Source: Pseudomonas syringae KCTC 12500
GTDB lineage: Bacteria; Pseudomonadota; Gammaproteobacteria; Pseudomonadales; Pseudomonadaceae
Length of the DNA: 64,000 nt
NCBI RefSeq assembly: GCF_000507185.2
Contig: NZ_AYTM02000002.1
Coordinates: 5,119,501-5,183,500, forward strand
Direction of reading: 5' to 3'
Part shown: positions 45,410 through 54,921 of the stretch, piece by piece
How positions within the stretch are numbered: position 1 is the stretch's first letter
Layout: each line of letters opens with the position of its first letter
The notes under the pieces: model-generated
Seen by the model: the letters and a program-made list of their open reading frames with translations, nothing else
Told to the model about the DNA's origin: nothing
The model's database searches: none
Position numbers and translations under genes: made by a program

Positions 45410-46558
45410 TTAGTCGTTGAGGAATTTAAACACAGTGGTCTGGGTGTAGGCCTTGCCAGGATCCAGTCGGGTGCTGGGGAATTTCGGTTGGTTGGGTGCA
45501 TCGGGGTAGTGCTGCGTTTCCAGGGTAAAGGCGCCCCAGTGCGGGTAGACCTTGCCTGCCTTGCCGTGAATGCTGCCATCCAGGAAGTTACCCGTGTACA
45601 GCTGCACGCCGGGCTCTGTGGTGAACAGTTGCAGTCTGCGGCCTGACTGCGGATCGCTGACCTCGGCGGCCAGTTTCTTCACGTCACCCTTGGTGTCGAG
45701 CACCCAGTTGAAATCAAACCCGCCTTGCTTGGGTTCGGCGTATTTCAGCTGTTGATGGTCATCCTTGATGTGTTTGCCAAACGCGGTGGGCTTGAGGAAG
45801 TCCATGGGCGTGCCAGCCACAGCAGGCAGTTCGCCGGTCGGGATCAGCTTGTCGTTGACCGGGGTGTAGTGCGAGGCGTGCAGGGTGGCGACCTGTTTGA
45901 GCACATCACCACTGCCAGCGCCGGCCAGGTTGAAATAACTGTGGTTGGTCAGGTTCAGCACCGTCGGTTTGTCGGTGGTGGCGCGGTAGTCGATCTTCAG
46001 CTCGTTCTTTTCGTTCAGACTGTAGGTCACTTCGGTCAGCAGGGCTCCTGGAAAACCCATCTCACCGTCCGGCGACAGATAGGTCAGTTTCACGCCGACC
46101 GAATCACCGGTCTTGGTTTCTTCTGCCTTCCACAGGCGCTTGTCAAAGCCCTGCGTGCCGCCGTGCAGCGCGTTGGTCTTGTCGTTGAGCGGGACCTGAT
46201 AGGTTTTGCCATCCAGGCTGAATTTGCCGCCTGCCAGCCGGTTGCCGAAGCGGCCGATGGTCGCGCCGAAATAAACAGTACCGTTGTTCTGGTAGCCCTG
46301 CACATCGTCGAAACCCAGGACGATGTCTTCGACCTTTCCGGCCTTGTCAGGCACCAGCAGCGATTGCAGCGTCGCGCCGTAGGTGATGATGCTGGCCTGC
46401 ACGCCGTGACTGTTGCGCAGGGTGTATTTTTCGACGGCAGAGCCGTCGGGCAGTTGGCCAAACGTGCTGTGTTCGCTGGAGAGTGCCGCGGCCTGTGCGG
46501 TCAGGGTGCTGATCATCAAGGACAGTCCAAGGGTGCTGAGGAGCGCATGTTTTTTCAT
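45410..46558 (-). CDS. galM: Exported aldose 1-epimerase (mutarotase)
   Basis: A 382-residue mutarotase that interconverts alpha and beta anomers of aldoses such as galactose and arabinose. A signal peptide is visible (~1-24, ending A-Q-A). Family motifs are G-A-T-L-Q-S-L (~61-67), N-R-L-A-G-G-K-F (~105-112), the catalytic N-H-S-Y-F-N-L-A-G (~206-214) and a late E-x-x-x-x P-G-V-Q-L-Y-T-G-N (~336). Export means it works in the periplasm, ahead of araFGH uptake. A 25-bp element shared with the araF promoter lies 25 bp upstream. Confidence 0.93.
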   Translation of the reverse strand: MKKHALLSTLGLSLMISTLTAQAAALSSEHSTFGQLPDGSAVEKYTLRNSHGVQASIITYGATLQSLLVPDKAGKVEDIVLGFDDVQGYQNNGTVYFGATIGRFGNRLAGGKFSLDGKTYQVPLNDKTNALHGGTQGFDKRLWKAEETKTGDSVGVKLTYLSPDGEMGFPGALLTEVTYSLNEKNELKIDYRATTDKPTVLNLTNHSYFNLAGAGSGDVLKQVATLHASHYTPVNDKLIPTGELPAVAGTPMDFLKPTAFGKHIKDDHQQLKYAEPKQGGFDFNWVLDTKGDVKKLAAEVSDPQSGRRLQLFTTEPGVQLYTGNFLDGSIHGKAGKVYPHWGAFTLETQHYPDAPNQPKFPSTRLDPGKAYTQTTVFKFLND

Positions 46559-46582
46559 CTGATCTGCCTGCTTTTATTGTTA

Positions 46583-46607
46583 TTGGTAAGACTATTTGAT
46601 CGGATTC
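46583..46607. promoter_or_regulatory. Repeated operator-like element, copy 1 (galM side)
   Basis: TTGGTAAGACTATTTGATCG and the next five bases (GATTC) match the araF upstream element at 47798-47822 in 21 of 25 positions. It lies 25 bp upstream of the galM start. See also copy 2. Confidence 0.6.
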
Positions 46608-46656
46608 AAGCCGATGCATGGATGTATAGCCTATAAAATGCAGCTTGAAAAATAAA

Positions 46657-46673
46657 TTGTAATACTATTTAGT
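46657..46673. promoter_or_regulatory. Repeated operator-like element, copy 2 (SMP-30 side)
   Basis: TTGTAATACTATTTAGT shares the GTAAKACTATTT core with the other two copies but diverges after it. Its T-A-C-T-A-TT-T-A-G-T-A part is itself a perfect dyad. It lies in the divergent galM/SMP-30 control region, 165 bp before the SMP-30 start. Confidence 0.4.
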
Positions 46674-46837
46674 AGTGCCATCGTCGCTGAAGGCTTGTGA
46701 CTCACCTTAGCCGATCTGCCGGTTTTTTTGCCATGCAGCCTGACGCCGAGCAATGCAGCGGCGCAGGCAGAGGTTGGACAAGACAGCGACACAAATATCC
46801 AAAAGTGCCTTTACAACAATAACAAAGGACATTTTTC

Positions 46838-47710
46838 ATGAACTGGCTGCCCGTTTCCGAGCACCGCTTCAAGCTGGCCGAAGGCTCCTTCTGGGATGCC
46901 GAGGAGCAGGCTTTGTACTGGGTCGACATTTCCGGGTTTCTGGTGTGTCGGCTGGTCGCCGGACAGATCCGCCAATGGCGCATGCCTGAGCCGGTCTCTG
47001 CCTTTATTCCGACCGAGCAGGGTGATGCACTGGTGACACTGGCCAGCGGCGTCTATCGTTTGGACCTGGACTCCGACAAGACTTCCTTGCTGCCGTTCTG
47101 CGTGGCAGACCCCACTCCCGGCAATCGCGCCAACGAAGCCCGCTGCGATGCACGCGGCCACCTTTGGCTTGGCAGCATGCAGAACAACATCGATGCCGAG
47201 GGCGGCGACGTGCCTCTGGTGCGTCGTTCAGGCGGGTTGTTCCGCGTTGAGCCTGATGCTCGCGTGACCCGTTTGCTGGACGGGCAGGGGATCGTCAACA
47301 CCCTGTTGTGGAATGAAGAGGGTAGCGTGCTGTACAGCGCCGATACCCTGGACGACGTCATTTATCACTATCCGGTGCTCGCAGACGGTGCTTTGGGGCC
47401 ACGCAAGGTATGGGCGGCAAAACACCATCGAGGCTCACCCGACGGCTCGGCGATGGATGCCGAAGGGTATGTCTGGAATGCGCGCTGGGGTGGCAATTGC
47501 CTGATCCGTTTTGCCCCGGATGGCAGCGTTGACCGGGTTGTCGAGTTACCAGTCAGCCATCCCACCAGTTGTGTATTCGGCGGTCCTGACCTGGAAACGC
47601 TGTACGTCACCAGTGCCGCACCTGCCGATGCAAAGGGTCGCTTCGACGGTGCGCTGCTGATGGCGCAGGTCGGCGTCAAGGGCACGCCGTGTCAGCGTTT
47701 CGCCGGTTGA
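46838..47710 (+). CDS. SMP-30/gluconolactonase-family lactonase
   Basis: A 290-residue beta-propeller lactonase with the opening E-G-S-F-W-D (~15-20, metal-binding Glu), N-E-A-R-C-D-A-R-G-H-L-W-L-G (~97-110), V-N-T-L-L-W (~150) and P-D-G-S-A-M-D-A-E-G-Y-V-W-N-A-R-W (~200-216), whose Asp is the usual metal ligand. No signal peptide, so cytoplasmic. Next to galM and araFGH it is most likely an L-arabinono- or galactonolactonase in oxidative pentose/hexose breakdown; substrate is inferred from context only. Confidence 0.88.
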   Translation: MNWLPVSEHRFKLAEGSFWDAEEQALYWVDISGFLVCRLVAGQIRQWRMPEPVSAFIPTEQGDALVTLASGVYRLDLDSDKTSLLPFCVADPTPGNRANEARCDARGHLWLGSMQNNIDAEGGDVPLVRRSGGLFRVEPDARVTRLLDGQGIVNTLLWNEEGSVLYSADTLDDVIYHYPVLADGALGPRKVWAAKHHRGSPDGSAMDAEGYVWNARWGGNCLIRFAPDGSVDRVVELPVSHPTSCVFGGPDLETLYVTSAAPADAKGRFDGALLMAQVGVKGTPCQRFAG

Positions 47711-47797
47711 CAAGCGTGTCGCGCCGCCGTCTTTTTTGGCGGCAGCATGAGGGTAGATGCAGGGGTGACATTAGGTTACATAGCAGTCACCCGTTAT

Positions 47798-47822
47798 ATG
47801 GTATGACTATTTGACCGGTTTC
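47798..47822. promoter_or_regulatory. Repeated operator-like element, copy 3 (araF promoter)
   Basis: ATGGTATGACTATTTGACCG plus GTTTC, 72 bp upstream of araF, in the same strand orientation as copies 1 and 2. The GTATGAC part resembles half-sites of FadR-type GntR regulators, but the regulator is not in the window. Confidence 0.6.
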
Positions 47823-47893
47823 GGACGCATTCGCGTTCTCGACCGCCACCTCGCTGAACGCTGTAGCTATTCAATAAAAATAAGGAGCTAGCT

Positions 47894-48907
47894 ATGTTGA
47901 GTCGTCACGGGATTCGTTCCCTGTGCTGTGTCGCCGTCACTACCGCCATTCTGGGCATGAGTGGCATCACTTCCGCTGCCGAACAAGTCAAAATCGGCTT
48001 TCTGGTCAAACAGGCTGAAGAACCGTGGTTCCAGGCCGAATGGGCGGGTGCCGAAAAAGCCGGCAAGGAGCATGGCTTTACCGTCATCAAGATTGCCGTG
48101 CCAGACGGTGAAAAGACCCTGACCGCTATCGATAACCTCGCCGCCAACGGTGCCAAGGGTTTCGTGATCTGCCCGCCGGACGTGTCGCTCGGCCCTGCGA
48201 TCGTGGCCAAGGCCAAAGCGCTGGGGTTGAAAGTCATGGCCGTGGATGATCGCTTTGTCGATGCCAAGGGCAACTTCATGGAGGACGTGCCGTACCTGGG
48301 CATGGCTGCCTTTGAAGTAGGCCAGAAGCAGGGTGTCGAAATGGCCAAGGAAGCGAAAAATCGCAAGTGGGACGAGGATGGCTGGAAGGGCACCTACGCG
48401 ATCATCAACACTTATAACGAGCTGGATACCGGCAAGAAACGCACGGATGGTTCGGTGAAGTCGCTTGAGGAAGCCGGCTTGCCGAAAGACCATATTGTCT
48501 TCACCGCACAGAAAACCCTCGATGTGCCAGGCAGCATGGACGCCACCAACTCGGCGCTGCCAAAACTGCCAGGCGATGCCAAAAGGCTGATCATCGGCGG
48601 TATGAACGACAACACCGTATTGGGTGGGGTACGTGCGACTTCTACCAATGGGTTTGAAGCAGACAACGTGATCGGGATCGGTATCAACGGCACCGATGCG
48701 ATCGACGAACTCAAGAAGAAAAAAAGCGGCTTCTTTGGCTCTATGTTGCCGAACCCTGGCAAAGAGGGTTATGACACCGCGTTGCATGTTTACGAGTGGG
48801 CCACCAAGGGCACAGAACCACCCAAGTACACCGCCCTGGACGACGTGACACTGATCAAGCGCACCAACTTCCAGGAAATACTGACCGAGCGTGGTCTGTG
48901 GAAGTGA
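47894..48907 (+). CDS. araF: L-arabinose ABC transporter periplasmic binding protein
   Basis: A 337-residue sugar-binding protein with signal peptide (~1-29, ending S-A-A). It resembles E. coli AraF: V-K-I-G-F-L-V-K-Q-A-E-E-P-W-F-Q-x-E-W (~31-50), V-I-C-P-P-D-V-S-L-G-P-A-I-V, and I-G-I-G-I-N-G-T-D-A near residue 255. AAGGAG lies 6 bases before the ATG. First gene of araFGH; an intercistronic hairpin follows, probably to keep the binding protein more abundant than the transporter. Confidence 0.93.
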   Translation: MLSRHGIRSLCCVAVTTAILGMSGITSAAEQVKIGFLVKQAEEPWFQAEWAGAEKAGKEHGFTVIKIAVPDGEKTLTAIDNLAANGAKGFVICPPDVSLGPAIVAKAKALGLKVMAVDDRFVDAKGNFMEDVPYLGMAAFEVGQKQGVEMAKEAKNRKWDEDGWKGTYAIINTYNELDTGKKRTDGSVKSLEEAGLPKDHIVFTAQKTLDVPGSMDATNSALPKLPGDAKRLIIGGMNDNTVLGGVRATSTNGFEADNVIGIGINGTDAIDELKKKKSGFFGSMLPNPGKEGYDTALHVYEWATKGTEPPKYTALDDVTLIKRTNFQEILTERGLWK

Positions 48908-48914
48908 GCTGAAC

Positions 48915-48939
48915 GAGGGGCCTGGTGTTCAGGCCCCTC
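48915..48939 (+). terminator. Intercistronic hairpin between araF and araG
   Basis: GAGGGGCCTG and CAGGCCCCTC form a perfect 10-bp stem with a 5-base loop, starting 7 bp after the araF stop. No T-run follows and araG begins 22 bp later, so it is more likely an mRNA-stabilising or partly terminating structure. Confidence 0.6.
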
Positions 48940-48961
48940 ACACGTGCGAGGAGATTGGTTC

Positions 48962-50485
48962 ATGCAACAGGCTATCGAGCAATACGCCACAGGCGGTGCC
49001 TTGCGCTTCAACGGCATCGGCAAGGTCTTCCCCGGCGTCAAGGCGCTTTCGGACATCAGTTTCGAAGCGCGCCCCGGCAGCGTCCATGCGTTGATGGGTG
49101 AAAACGGTGCCGGTAAATCCACGCTGCTGAAAATTCTCGGCGGCTCTTATCAGCCCAACAGCGGCGCCTTGCAGATCGGCGAGCAGAGCTATCAGTTCAA
49201 GTCCACCGCCGAGAGCATTGCGGCGGGCGTGGCGGTGATTCACCAGGAACTGCACCTGGTGCCGGAAATGACCGTTGCCGAGAACCTGTTGCTCGGGCAC
49301 ATGCCCAATCGCTTCGGCCTGATCAATCGCGGTGCGATGTATCGCCGCGCCGGCGAGCTGCTCAAAGGGCTGGCTGACGAGATTGACCCACGCACACGTC
49401 TGGGCGACCTCTCGCTGGGCCAGCGGCAACTGGTCGAGATCGCCAAGGCCATGTCGCGCAATGCCCACGTCATCGCCTTCGACGAGCCCACCAGCAGCCT
49501 GTCGGCGCGTGAGATCGACCGACTGATGGCAATCATCGTGCGCCTGCGCGACGAGGGCCGAGTGATTCTTTACGTGTCGCATCGCATGGAAGAAATCTTC
49601 CGTGTCTGTGACGCGGTGACGGTGTTCAAGGACGGACGCTTCGTCAAGACGTTCGAGCAGATGGCCGATCTCGACCATGACCGACTGGTGACCTGCATGG
49701 TCGGTCGCGATATCCAGAACATCTACAACTACCGTCCGCGCGAGCATCAGGGGCCAAGCCTGCGGGTTACCGGTCTGCTGGGGCCGGGCCTTCATGAGCC
49801 GGTCACTTTTGCCGTGCAGAAAGGCGAAGTGCTGGGCTTCTTCGGTCTGGTCGGCGCCGGTCGTACCGAGCTGTTTCGCCTGCTCTCGGGGCTTACCCGC
49901 AGCTCTGCAGGCACCCTGCAACTGGACGGCAAACCGCTGACACTGAAGTCACCGCGTGATGCCATCGAGGCCGGCATCCTGCTCTGCCCCGAGGACCGCA
50001 AGAAGGAAGGCATCGTGCCTTTGTCCAGCGTCGCGGAGAACATCAACATTGGTGCGCGTCCGCGGCATGTGAATCTCGGTTGCCTGATTCAGGGCCGCTG
50101 GGAGCGTGACAATGCGCGCAGCCAGATCAAGTCGATGAACGTCAAGACGCCATCGCCCGAGCAGCAGATCATGTACCTCTCGGGCGGTAATCAACAGAAA
50201 GCGATTCTTGGCCGCTGGCTGTCGATGCCCATGAAAGTCCTGCTGCTGGACGAGCCGACTCGCGGGATCGACGTCGGGGCCAAATCCGAGATTTACGAGA
50301 TCATTCACAACCTGGCCGCGGACGGTATTGCGGTGATTGTGGTCTCCAGCGATCTGATGGAAGTGATGGGTATTTCAGACCGCATTCTGGTGATGAGCGA
50401 AGGCACAATCACCGGTGAACTCAATCGCGACGAGGCTGACGAGTCGCGACTCCTGCAATTGGCTCTGCCTCGCACGCGCGGCTGA
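48962..50485 (+). CDS. araG: L-arabinose ABC transporter ATP-binding protein
   Basis: A 507-residue sugar-type ATPase with two ABC domains. The first has Walker [10 protein letters not shown] (~45-53), signature [10 protein letters not shown] and Walker B V-I-A-F-D-E-P-T; the second has a degenerate Walker A ([10 protein letters not shown]), signature S-G-G-N-Q-Q-K (~405) and [10 protein letters not shown]. This degenerate second P-loop is normal for the family. GAGGAG precedes ATG 48962. Between araF and araH. Confidence 0.94.
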   Translation: MQQAIEQYATGGALRFNGIGKVFPGVKALSDISFEARPGSVHALMGENGAGKSTLLKILGGSYQPNSGALQIGEQSYQFKSTAESIAAGVAVIHQELHLVPEMTVAENLLLGHMPNRFGLINRGAMYRRAGELLKGLADEIDPRTRLGDLSLGQRQLVEIAKAMSRNAHVIAFDEPTSSLSAREIDRLMAIIVRLRDEGRVILYVSHRMEEIFRVCDAVTVFKDGRFVKTFEQMADLDHDRLVTCMVGRDIQNIYNYRPREHQGPSLRVTGLLGPGLHEPVTFAVQKGEVLGFFGLVGAGRTELFRLLSGLTRSSAGTLQLDGKPLTLKSPRDAIEAGILLCPEDRKKEGIVPLSSVAENINIGARPRHVNLGCLIQGRWERDNARSQIKSMNVKTPSPEQQIMYLSGGNQQKAILGRWLSMPMKVLLLDEPTRGIDVGAKSEIYEIIHNLAADGIAVIVVSSDLMEVMGISDRILVMSEGTITGELNRDEADESRLLQLALPRTRG

Positions 50486-50525
50486 AAATCGGTCCCTGAC
50501 CATGAACAATAAAAAAGAGGTGCGT

Positions 50526-51491
50526 ATGTCTACCGAATCCAGCCTGCAGGCTCCCCGTCAGGGCATGAACCTGCGTCGTTTTGCCGATGACTGGGTGATG
50601 CTCCTGGCGGCCGTGGGGATCTTCCTGCTGTGTGCCGTGTTCATCGATAACTTCATGTCGCCGCTGAACATGCGCGGCCTGGGCCTGGCGATTTCCACCG
50701 TGGGCATCGCCGCCTGCACCATGCTCTTCTGCCTGGCGTCCGGGCACTTCGACCTCTCGGTCGGTTCGGTGCTGGCCTGTTCCGGGGTGATCGCCGGTAT
50801 CGTCATCCGCGACACCGACAGTGTGTTTCTTGGCGTCTCTGCAGCCCTGGCGCTCGGGCTGGTCGTGGGCCTTATCAACGGCATCGTGATCGCCAAGCTG
50901 CGCATCAATGCCCTGATCACGACTCTGGCAACGATGCAGATCGTGCGCGGCCTGGCGTACATTTTCTCCAACGGCAAGGCAGTCGGCGTTTCCAACGAGG
51001 ATTTCTTCATCTTTGGCAATGGTCAGGTGTACGGCGTGCCAGTACCGATTCTGATCACCATCGCCTGCTTCATATTCTTCGGCTGGTTGCTCAACTACAC
51101 CACTTACGGGCGCAACACCATGGCTATCGGCGGCAACCAGGAAGCCGCGCTGCTGGCGGGTGTCCACGTGGACCGTACGAAGATCATCATCTTCGCCGTC
51201 CACGGCCTGGTCGGTGCGCTGGCGGGTGTGGTGCTGGCTTCACGCATGACCTCGGGTCAGCCGATGATCGGGCAGGGCTTCGAGCTGACGATCATCTCTG
51301 CCTGCGTATTGGGCGGGGTTTCGCTGAGTGGCGGCATCGGCATGATCCGTCATGTGATCGCCGGGGTGCTGATTCTGGCGATTATCGAGAATGCGATGAA
51401 CCTGAAGAACATCGACACCTTCTATCAGTATGTGATCCGCGGCACGATCCTGTTGCTGGCGGTGATCATTGACCGCATGAAAAGGCGCTGA
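50526..51491 (+). CDS. araH: L-arabinose ABC transporter permease
   Basis: A 321-residue BPD_transp_2-type permease with about ten hydrophobic segments. Family patterns are F-D-L-S-V-G-S-V-L-A (~78-87), G-L-I-N-G-I-V-I-A-K-L-R-I-N-A-L-I-T-T-L (~118-137), and the late V-L-G-G-V-S-L-S-G-G-I-G. The ATG at 50526 has GAGGT upstream; an extended frame overlapping araG exists, with an ATG at 50502 as alternative. Last gene of araFGH. Confidence 0.92.
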   Translation: MSTESSLQAPRQGMNLRRFADDWVMLLAAVGIFLLCAVFIDNFMSPLNMRGLGLAISTVGIAACTMLFCLASGHFDLSVGSVLACSGVIAGIVIRDTDSVFLGVSAALALGLVVGLINGIVIAKLRINALITTLATMQIVRGLAYIFSNGKAVGVSNEDFFIFGNGQVYGVPVPILITIACFIFFGWLLNYTTYGRNTMAIGGNQEAALLAGVHVDRTKIIIFAVHGLVGALAGVVLASRMTSGQPMIGQGFELTIISACVLGGVSLSGGIGMIRHVIAGVLILAIIENAMNLKNIDTFYQYVIRGTILLLAVIIDRMKRR

Positions 51492-51581
51492 GTCGTCCGG
51501 GCGCTGGCTCTCTTGAACCAGCTCCCGGCTTCATACCTGATTCAGTCTGTTACTGCGCTTCATCAACCGCCAAAAGTGTGG

Positions 51582-52895
51582 CTACTGCGACGCCAGCGCT
51601 GAGCTGCCCAGCCGGGTCAGTCCGTAAAGCGCAGCACCGACCGCCAGCATGATGCCCGCCCGCAGCCAGGTTTCCGGACCTTGCTGAGTGAGCAGCAACA
51701 GGCACGAAAGAATGCCCAGCAGCGGGATAACCCAGTGCACCTGAAAGTGCCCGGCTTCGACCTTGTCGCGCTTGAGCACCAGCACGGCGATGTTCACGCT
51801 GAGAAACACGAAGAGCAGCAACAGCACGACGGTTTCGGCGAGGATGGTCAGGGTGCTGGTGAAGGACAGGGCAATGGCTACCAGAGTGGTCGCCAGAATC
51901 GCCAGCCCCGGCGTGCGCCGCTTGGGCAGCACCGAACCCATCACCGCAGGTAAAAGGCCTTCGCGAGCCATGCCGAAGGTCAGTCGGCTGGCCATGATCA
52001 TGGTCAACAGCGCGCCGTTGGCTACCGCAATCAGCGCAATGACTGCAAACCACGGCGCAGGTATGCCGAGCCCCGAGGCACTGACCACGTCCATCAGGGG
52101 GGCTTGCGAATCTTTCAATTGATCAACGGGCAGGACCATCGCCGCGCCCACGCCAACCAGCATGTACACCGCACCCGCCGCCAGCAGCGCGCCGAACAGG
52201 GCACGTGGATAGACCCTGCGCACGTCCTTGATCTCTTCGGCAAGATTGGCCGAGGTTTCAAACCCCACGAACGAATAGAACGCCAGCAGCGATGCGCCGA
52301 GAATCGCCGTGGCAGGTGAGGCGGTGTCCAGTTCGAACACCCGTTGCGGCACGCCTTGCCCTTGGCTGACGAACCACACTGCTGCTGCGATGACCATCAG
52401 CAAACCGCTCAGCTCGATGACCGTCATGACCAGGTTGGCTGAAAGCGATTCCTTGATACCGCGTGCGTTGAGCAGGCCGACGATGACCAGAAATGCCACA
52501 CAGACCCATTGCGCAGGCCAGTCGACCAGTGCCTGGAAGTAGTCGCCGGCAAACGCAACGGCCAGCCCGGCAGCGCTGGTAACACCTGCCGCGACCATGG
52601 AAAAGCCAACCAGAAACGACAGCAGCGGCTTGCCGAAGGCTTTTTCGGCGTACACCGCGGCACCACCCGCACGCGGGTATTTGGTCACCAGTTCGGCGTA
52701 GGACGCTGCAGTCAACAAGGCAAAGCACAGGGCAATCAGCAAGGGCGCCCAGATGGCTCCGCCGACGCGTCCGGCGATCGTGCCGGCCAATGCGTAGACG
52801 CCAGCCCCGAGCACGTCGCCAAGGATGAACAGGGTCAGCATGGGCGCCGTGATTGCCCGGCGCAGCGATGAAGTCTCGGCAGTGGCCATGGTCAA
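51582..52895 (-). CDS. APC-family amino acid permease
   Basis: A 437-residue transporter with about 12 membrane segments. The APC signature is at the start: L-F-I-L-G-D-V-L-G-A-G-V-Y-A-L-A-G (~21-37), then Y-P-R-A-G-G-A-A-V-Y (~72-81), F-Y-S-F-V-G-F-E-T-S-A-N-L-A-E-E-I (~213-229), all typical of amino acid-polyamine-organocation carriers. The substrate cannot be told. Single gene, convergent with araFGH. Start codons at 52895 and 52889 are both possible. Confidence 0.9.
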   Translation of the reverse strand: MTMATAETSSLRRAITAPMLTLFILGDVLGAGVYALAGTIAGRVGGAIWAPLLIALCFALLTAASYAELVTKYPRAGGAAVYAEKAFGKPLLSFLVGFSMVAAGVTSAAGLAVAFAGDYFQALVDWPAQWVCVAFLVIVGLLNARGIKESLSANLVMTVIELSGLLMVIAAAVWFVSQGQGVPQRVFELDTASPATAILGASLLAFYSFVGFETSANLAEEIKDVRRVYPRALFGALLAAGAVYMLVGVGAAMVLPVDQLKDSQAPLMDVVSASGLGIPAPWFAVIALIAVANGALLTMIMASRLTFGMAREGLLPAVMGSVLPKRRTPGLAILATTLVAIALSFTSTLTILAETVVLLLLFVFLSVNIAVLVLKRDKVEAGHFQVHWVIPLLGILSCLLLLTQQGPETWLRAGIMLAVGAALYGLTRLGSSALASQ

Positions 52896-53095
52896 GGATT
52901 CCTTTCTCTACAGATGCGGGTATCAACAGCAGAGCGTCGCGCGACAGGTAAATTCAAAACGATGGCGGCTGGCCTGGACCAGCGGCACTGTTTGCCGGCT
53001 TGATGCTGAAATGAACGCTGTTGGCAAAAAAGGCGGAGCATTGCGTCGGGGAGGGGTCTCAATGAGACATTTGACGGATCAGCCAAGAGGCGAAC

Positions 53096-53338
53096 ATGAG
53101 TCATAGCAGCCAGCAACAGTTCAGGTCAGTCTGGGCAACCCTGCAATCGTTACGCAAGCAAGTGGCTGATCTGCAGCTCAGTGAACTCGAGCGTGCAGAG
53201 AGCCTGCGCGGTCATCAGACAGTGGACGACAGGGAGGTCATTGAACAATCGTTCGTGGCACTTGAACAGGCTATCGATGATATGGAAGTAACGCTTGCCA
53301 GCATTGGTGAGGCCACTGGCGAGATCGGCAAGCTTTGA
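53096..53338 (+). CDS. Small helical/coiled-coil protein of unknown function
   Basis: An 80-residue acidic protein, nearly all predicted helix, with heptad-like spacing (L-Q-S-L-R-K-Q-V-A-D-L-Q-L-S-E-L-E-R) and no signal peptide or membrane segment. AGAGG lies 6 bases before the ATG. It is probably a real cytoplasmic protein. No family is recognised. Confidence 0.65.
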   Translation: MSHSSQQQFRSVWATLQSLRKQVADLQLSELERAESLRGHQTVDDREVIEQSFVALEQAIDDMEVTLASIGEATGEIGKL

Positions 53339-53454
53339 GCGCATGGCGGGGCGGTACCGTACTCAAGTGTGCAGCGTGAACCATGAGCGCTTTTTCGGGT
53401 CTTATTCGGGCTCTGACATGCATGCCACGCCTTTTCCTCTCCGAGTCCGTTCTC

Positions 53455-54315
53455 ATGCCCGCACTGCCCCGTTGTTCCTGGCGTATCTGGTTGTACCTGG
53501 TCCCGTTGTTGCCCCTGTACGCGAGCCCTGTCAGTGCTGCCGAAGAGCAGCGACTGGTCCAGGCAATCAATGATTTTCGCGGCCAGCCGCAGCGTTGCGA
53601 AGCGCGTACGACAAACATCTCCAGAGCCCTGGCGCTCAATTCCAGCGTGGCATTGCCCATCGGTTTCAGTGGTAACTTACGTGACGCACTCAAGGCATCC
53701 GGCTATCAGGCGGTCATTGTGCGGACCTTGCGACTGGCCGGCGCGCAAAGCGCCGATGCAGCGTTCGAGATGCTCAGTAGCCGCTACTGCGGCGCGTTGC
53801 TCGACCCGCAATACGCTGACATCGGCATCACTCGGCAGGGTGGTGACTGGCGTGTAGTGCTGGCGAAGCCGTTGATCGACGAGAGCCTTGAAGACGCGCG
53901 CTCCGCTGGCCGGGCGCTGCTGGCGCAGGTCAATGCCGCGCGTGCCAAGCCACGCATGTGTGGCAAGCGGCCTTTTCCGTCGGCTCGGCCGTTGAGCTGG
54001 AATACCACGCTGGAAACCGCCGCGCAGGGGCACAGCCAGTCGATGGCCAGCGAGAATTACTTTACCCATCGCGGTTTTGATAATGACTCGCCGGCGGACC
54101 GCGCGCGTGCTGCCGGTTACGGCGGACGGCAGATCGGTGAAAACATTGCTGCAGGGCAGAGCACGGCCAGCAAGGCCATGGCGAGCTGGCTGGCCAGCCC
54201 GGGGCATTGCGCCAACCTGATGAACCCGATGTTTACCGAGGTCGGCGCGGCCTATGCGACGGCTACCAACGCTGATTACGGTGTGTACTGGACCATGCTG
54301 TTTGGTGCGCCCTGA
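53455..54315 (+). CDS. Exported CAP-domain (SCP/PR1-like) protein
   Basis: A 286-residue protein with signal peptide (W-R-I-W-L-Y-L-V-P-L-L-P-L-Y-A-S-P-V-S-A) and a C-terminal CAP domain (~155-285). Family motifs are H-S-Q-S-M-A-S-E-N-Y-F-T-H-R-G (~195-210), G-E-N-I-A-A-G (~232-238), W-L-A-S-P-G-H-C-A-N-L-M (~250-262) and Y-W-T-M-L-F-G near the end. The N-terminal part resembles a separate small domain with two cysteines. The start is uncertain; ATGs at 53383 and 53422 are also in frame and no site has a strong ribosome signal. Confidence 0.82.
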   Translation: MPALPRCSWRIWLYLVPLLPLYASPVSAAEEQRLVQAINDFRGQPQRCEARTTNISRALALNSSVALPIGFSGNLRDALKASGYQAVIVRTLRLAGAQSADAAFEMLSSRYCGALLDPQYADIGITRQGGDWRVVLAKPLIDESLEDARSAGRALLAQVNAARAKPRMCGKRPFPSARPLSWNTTLETAAQGHSQSMASENYFTHRGFDNDSPADRARAAGYGGRQIGENIAAGQSTASKAMASWLASPGHCANLMNPMFTEVGAAYATATNADYGVYWTMLFGAP

Positions 54316-54489
54316 TCGGCAGCCAGCACCGCAGCGACTTGGAACACCTGGCAGTCAATCTGAATACCGTTTGTCGCCCGTTCGATGTTATTTGAAAACC
54401 CTCGCTGATGAGCAAGGGTCGGTTGTACCACAAGAGGCGCGCTTGAACGGTGTGTCCGGTGGCAACGTCAGCGAGGTGTAACAGACGTC

Positions 54490-54921
54490 ATGAAACGAAC
54501 CATTGATGCTGCAGAGCTGAATATCTGTTTCAGCGAGAACCTCGAAAAGGCCTTGTTCAAGTGGTTCGTTGCCAGCTTTCTGATGGGCAAGCGCATTCAG
54601 GCCGACATTGCCTGCGAGGCCTATCGCGTTATCGTCGAAAAACACCAGCGCGACACCCCGCGCAAGCTTGCTCACTGTACCCACCGAGAGCTGGTCGCCA
54701 TGCTCGGGCAGGCTCATTACGTGCGCTACGACGAGTCAACGGCGTATAGATTGTCTGCGCTGTGCGCCAAGCTCAATGACGATTATGCGGGCAAGATAGG
54801 TCGAATCCGCGAGGTGAGTGAGGACCAGGCGCACTTCGAGAAGCGACTCTGCGAGTTCGCCGGTGTCGGCCCCAAGACCGTTGAAATCTTCATGCGTGAG
54901 GCCGGCAAGGTGCTGTATTGA
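54490..54921 (+). CDS. Short HhH-GPD (endonuclease III-like) protein
   Basis: A 143-residue protein resembling the HhH half of endonuclease III-type glycosylases: L-F-K-W-F-V-A-S-F-L-M-G-K-R-I (~22-36) and a helix-hairpin-helix L-C-E-F-A-G-V-G-P-K-T-V-E-I-F (~117-131). The catalytic Lys position is kept (G-P-K-T), but the protein ends before the catalytic Asp and there is no iron-sulfur cluster. It may bind DNA without cutting. The stop overlaps the next gene start, so the two are coupled. Confidence 0.7.
   Translation: MKRTIDAAELNICFSENLEKALFKWFVASFLMGKRIQADIACEAYRVIVEKHQRDTPRKLAHCTHRELVAMLGQAHYVRYDESTAYRLSALCAKLNDDYAGKIGRIREVSEDQAHFEKRLCEFAGVGPKTVEIFMREAGKVLY

Noticed and set aside
47725..47745. 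GCCGCC-loop-GGCGGC hairpin after the SMP-30 gene
   Set aside because: T-run is in the loop rather than after the stem; function unclear, so not listed.
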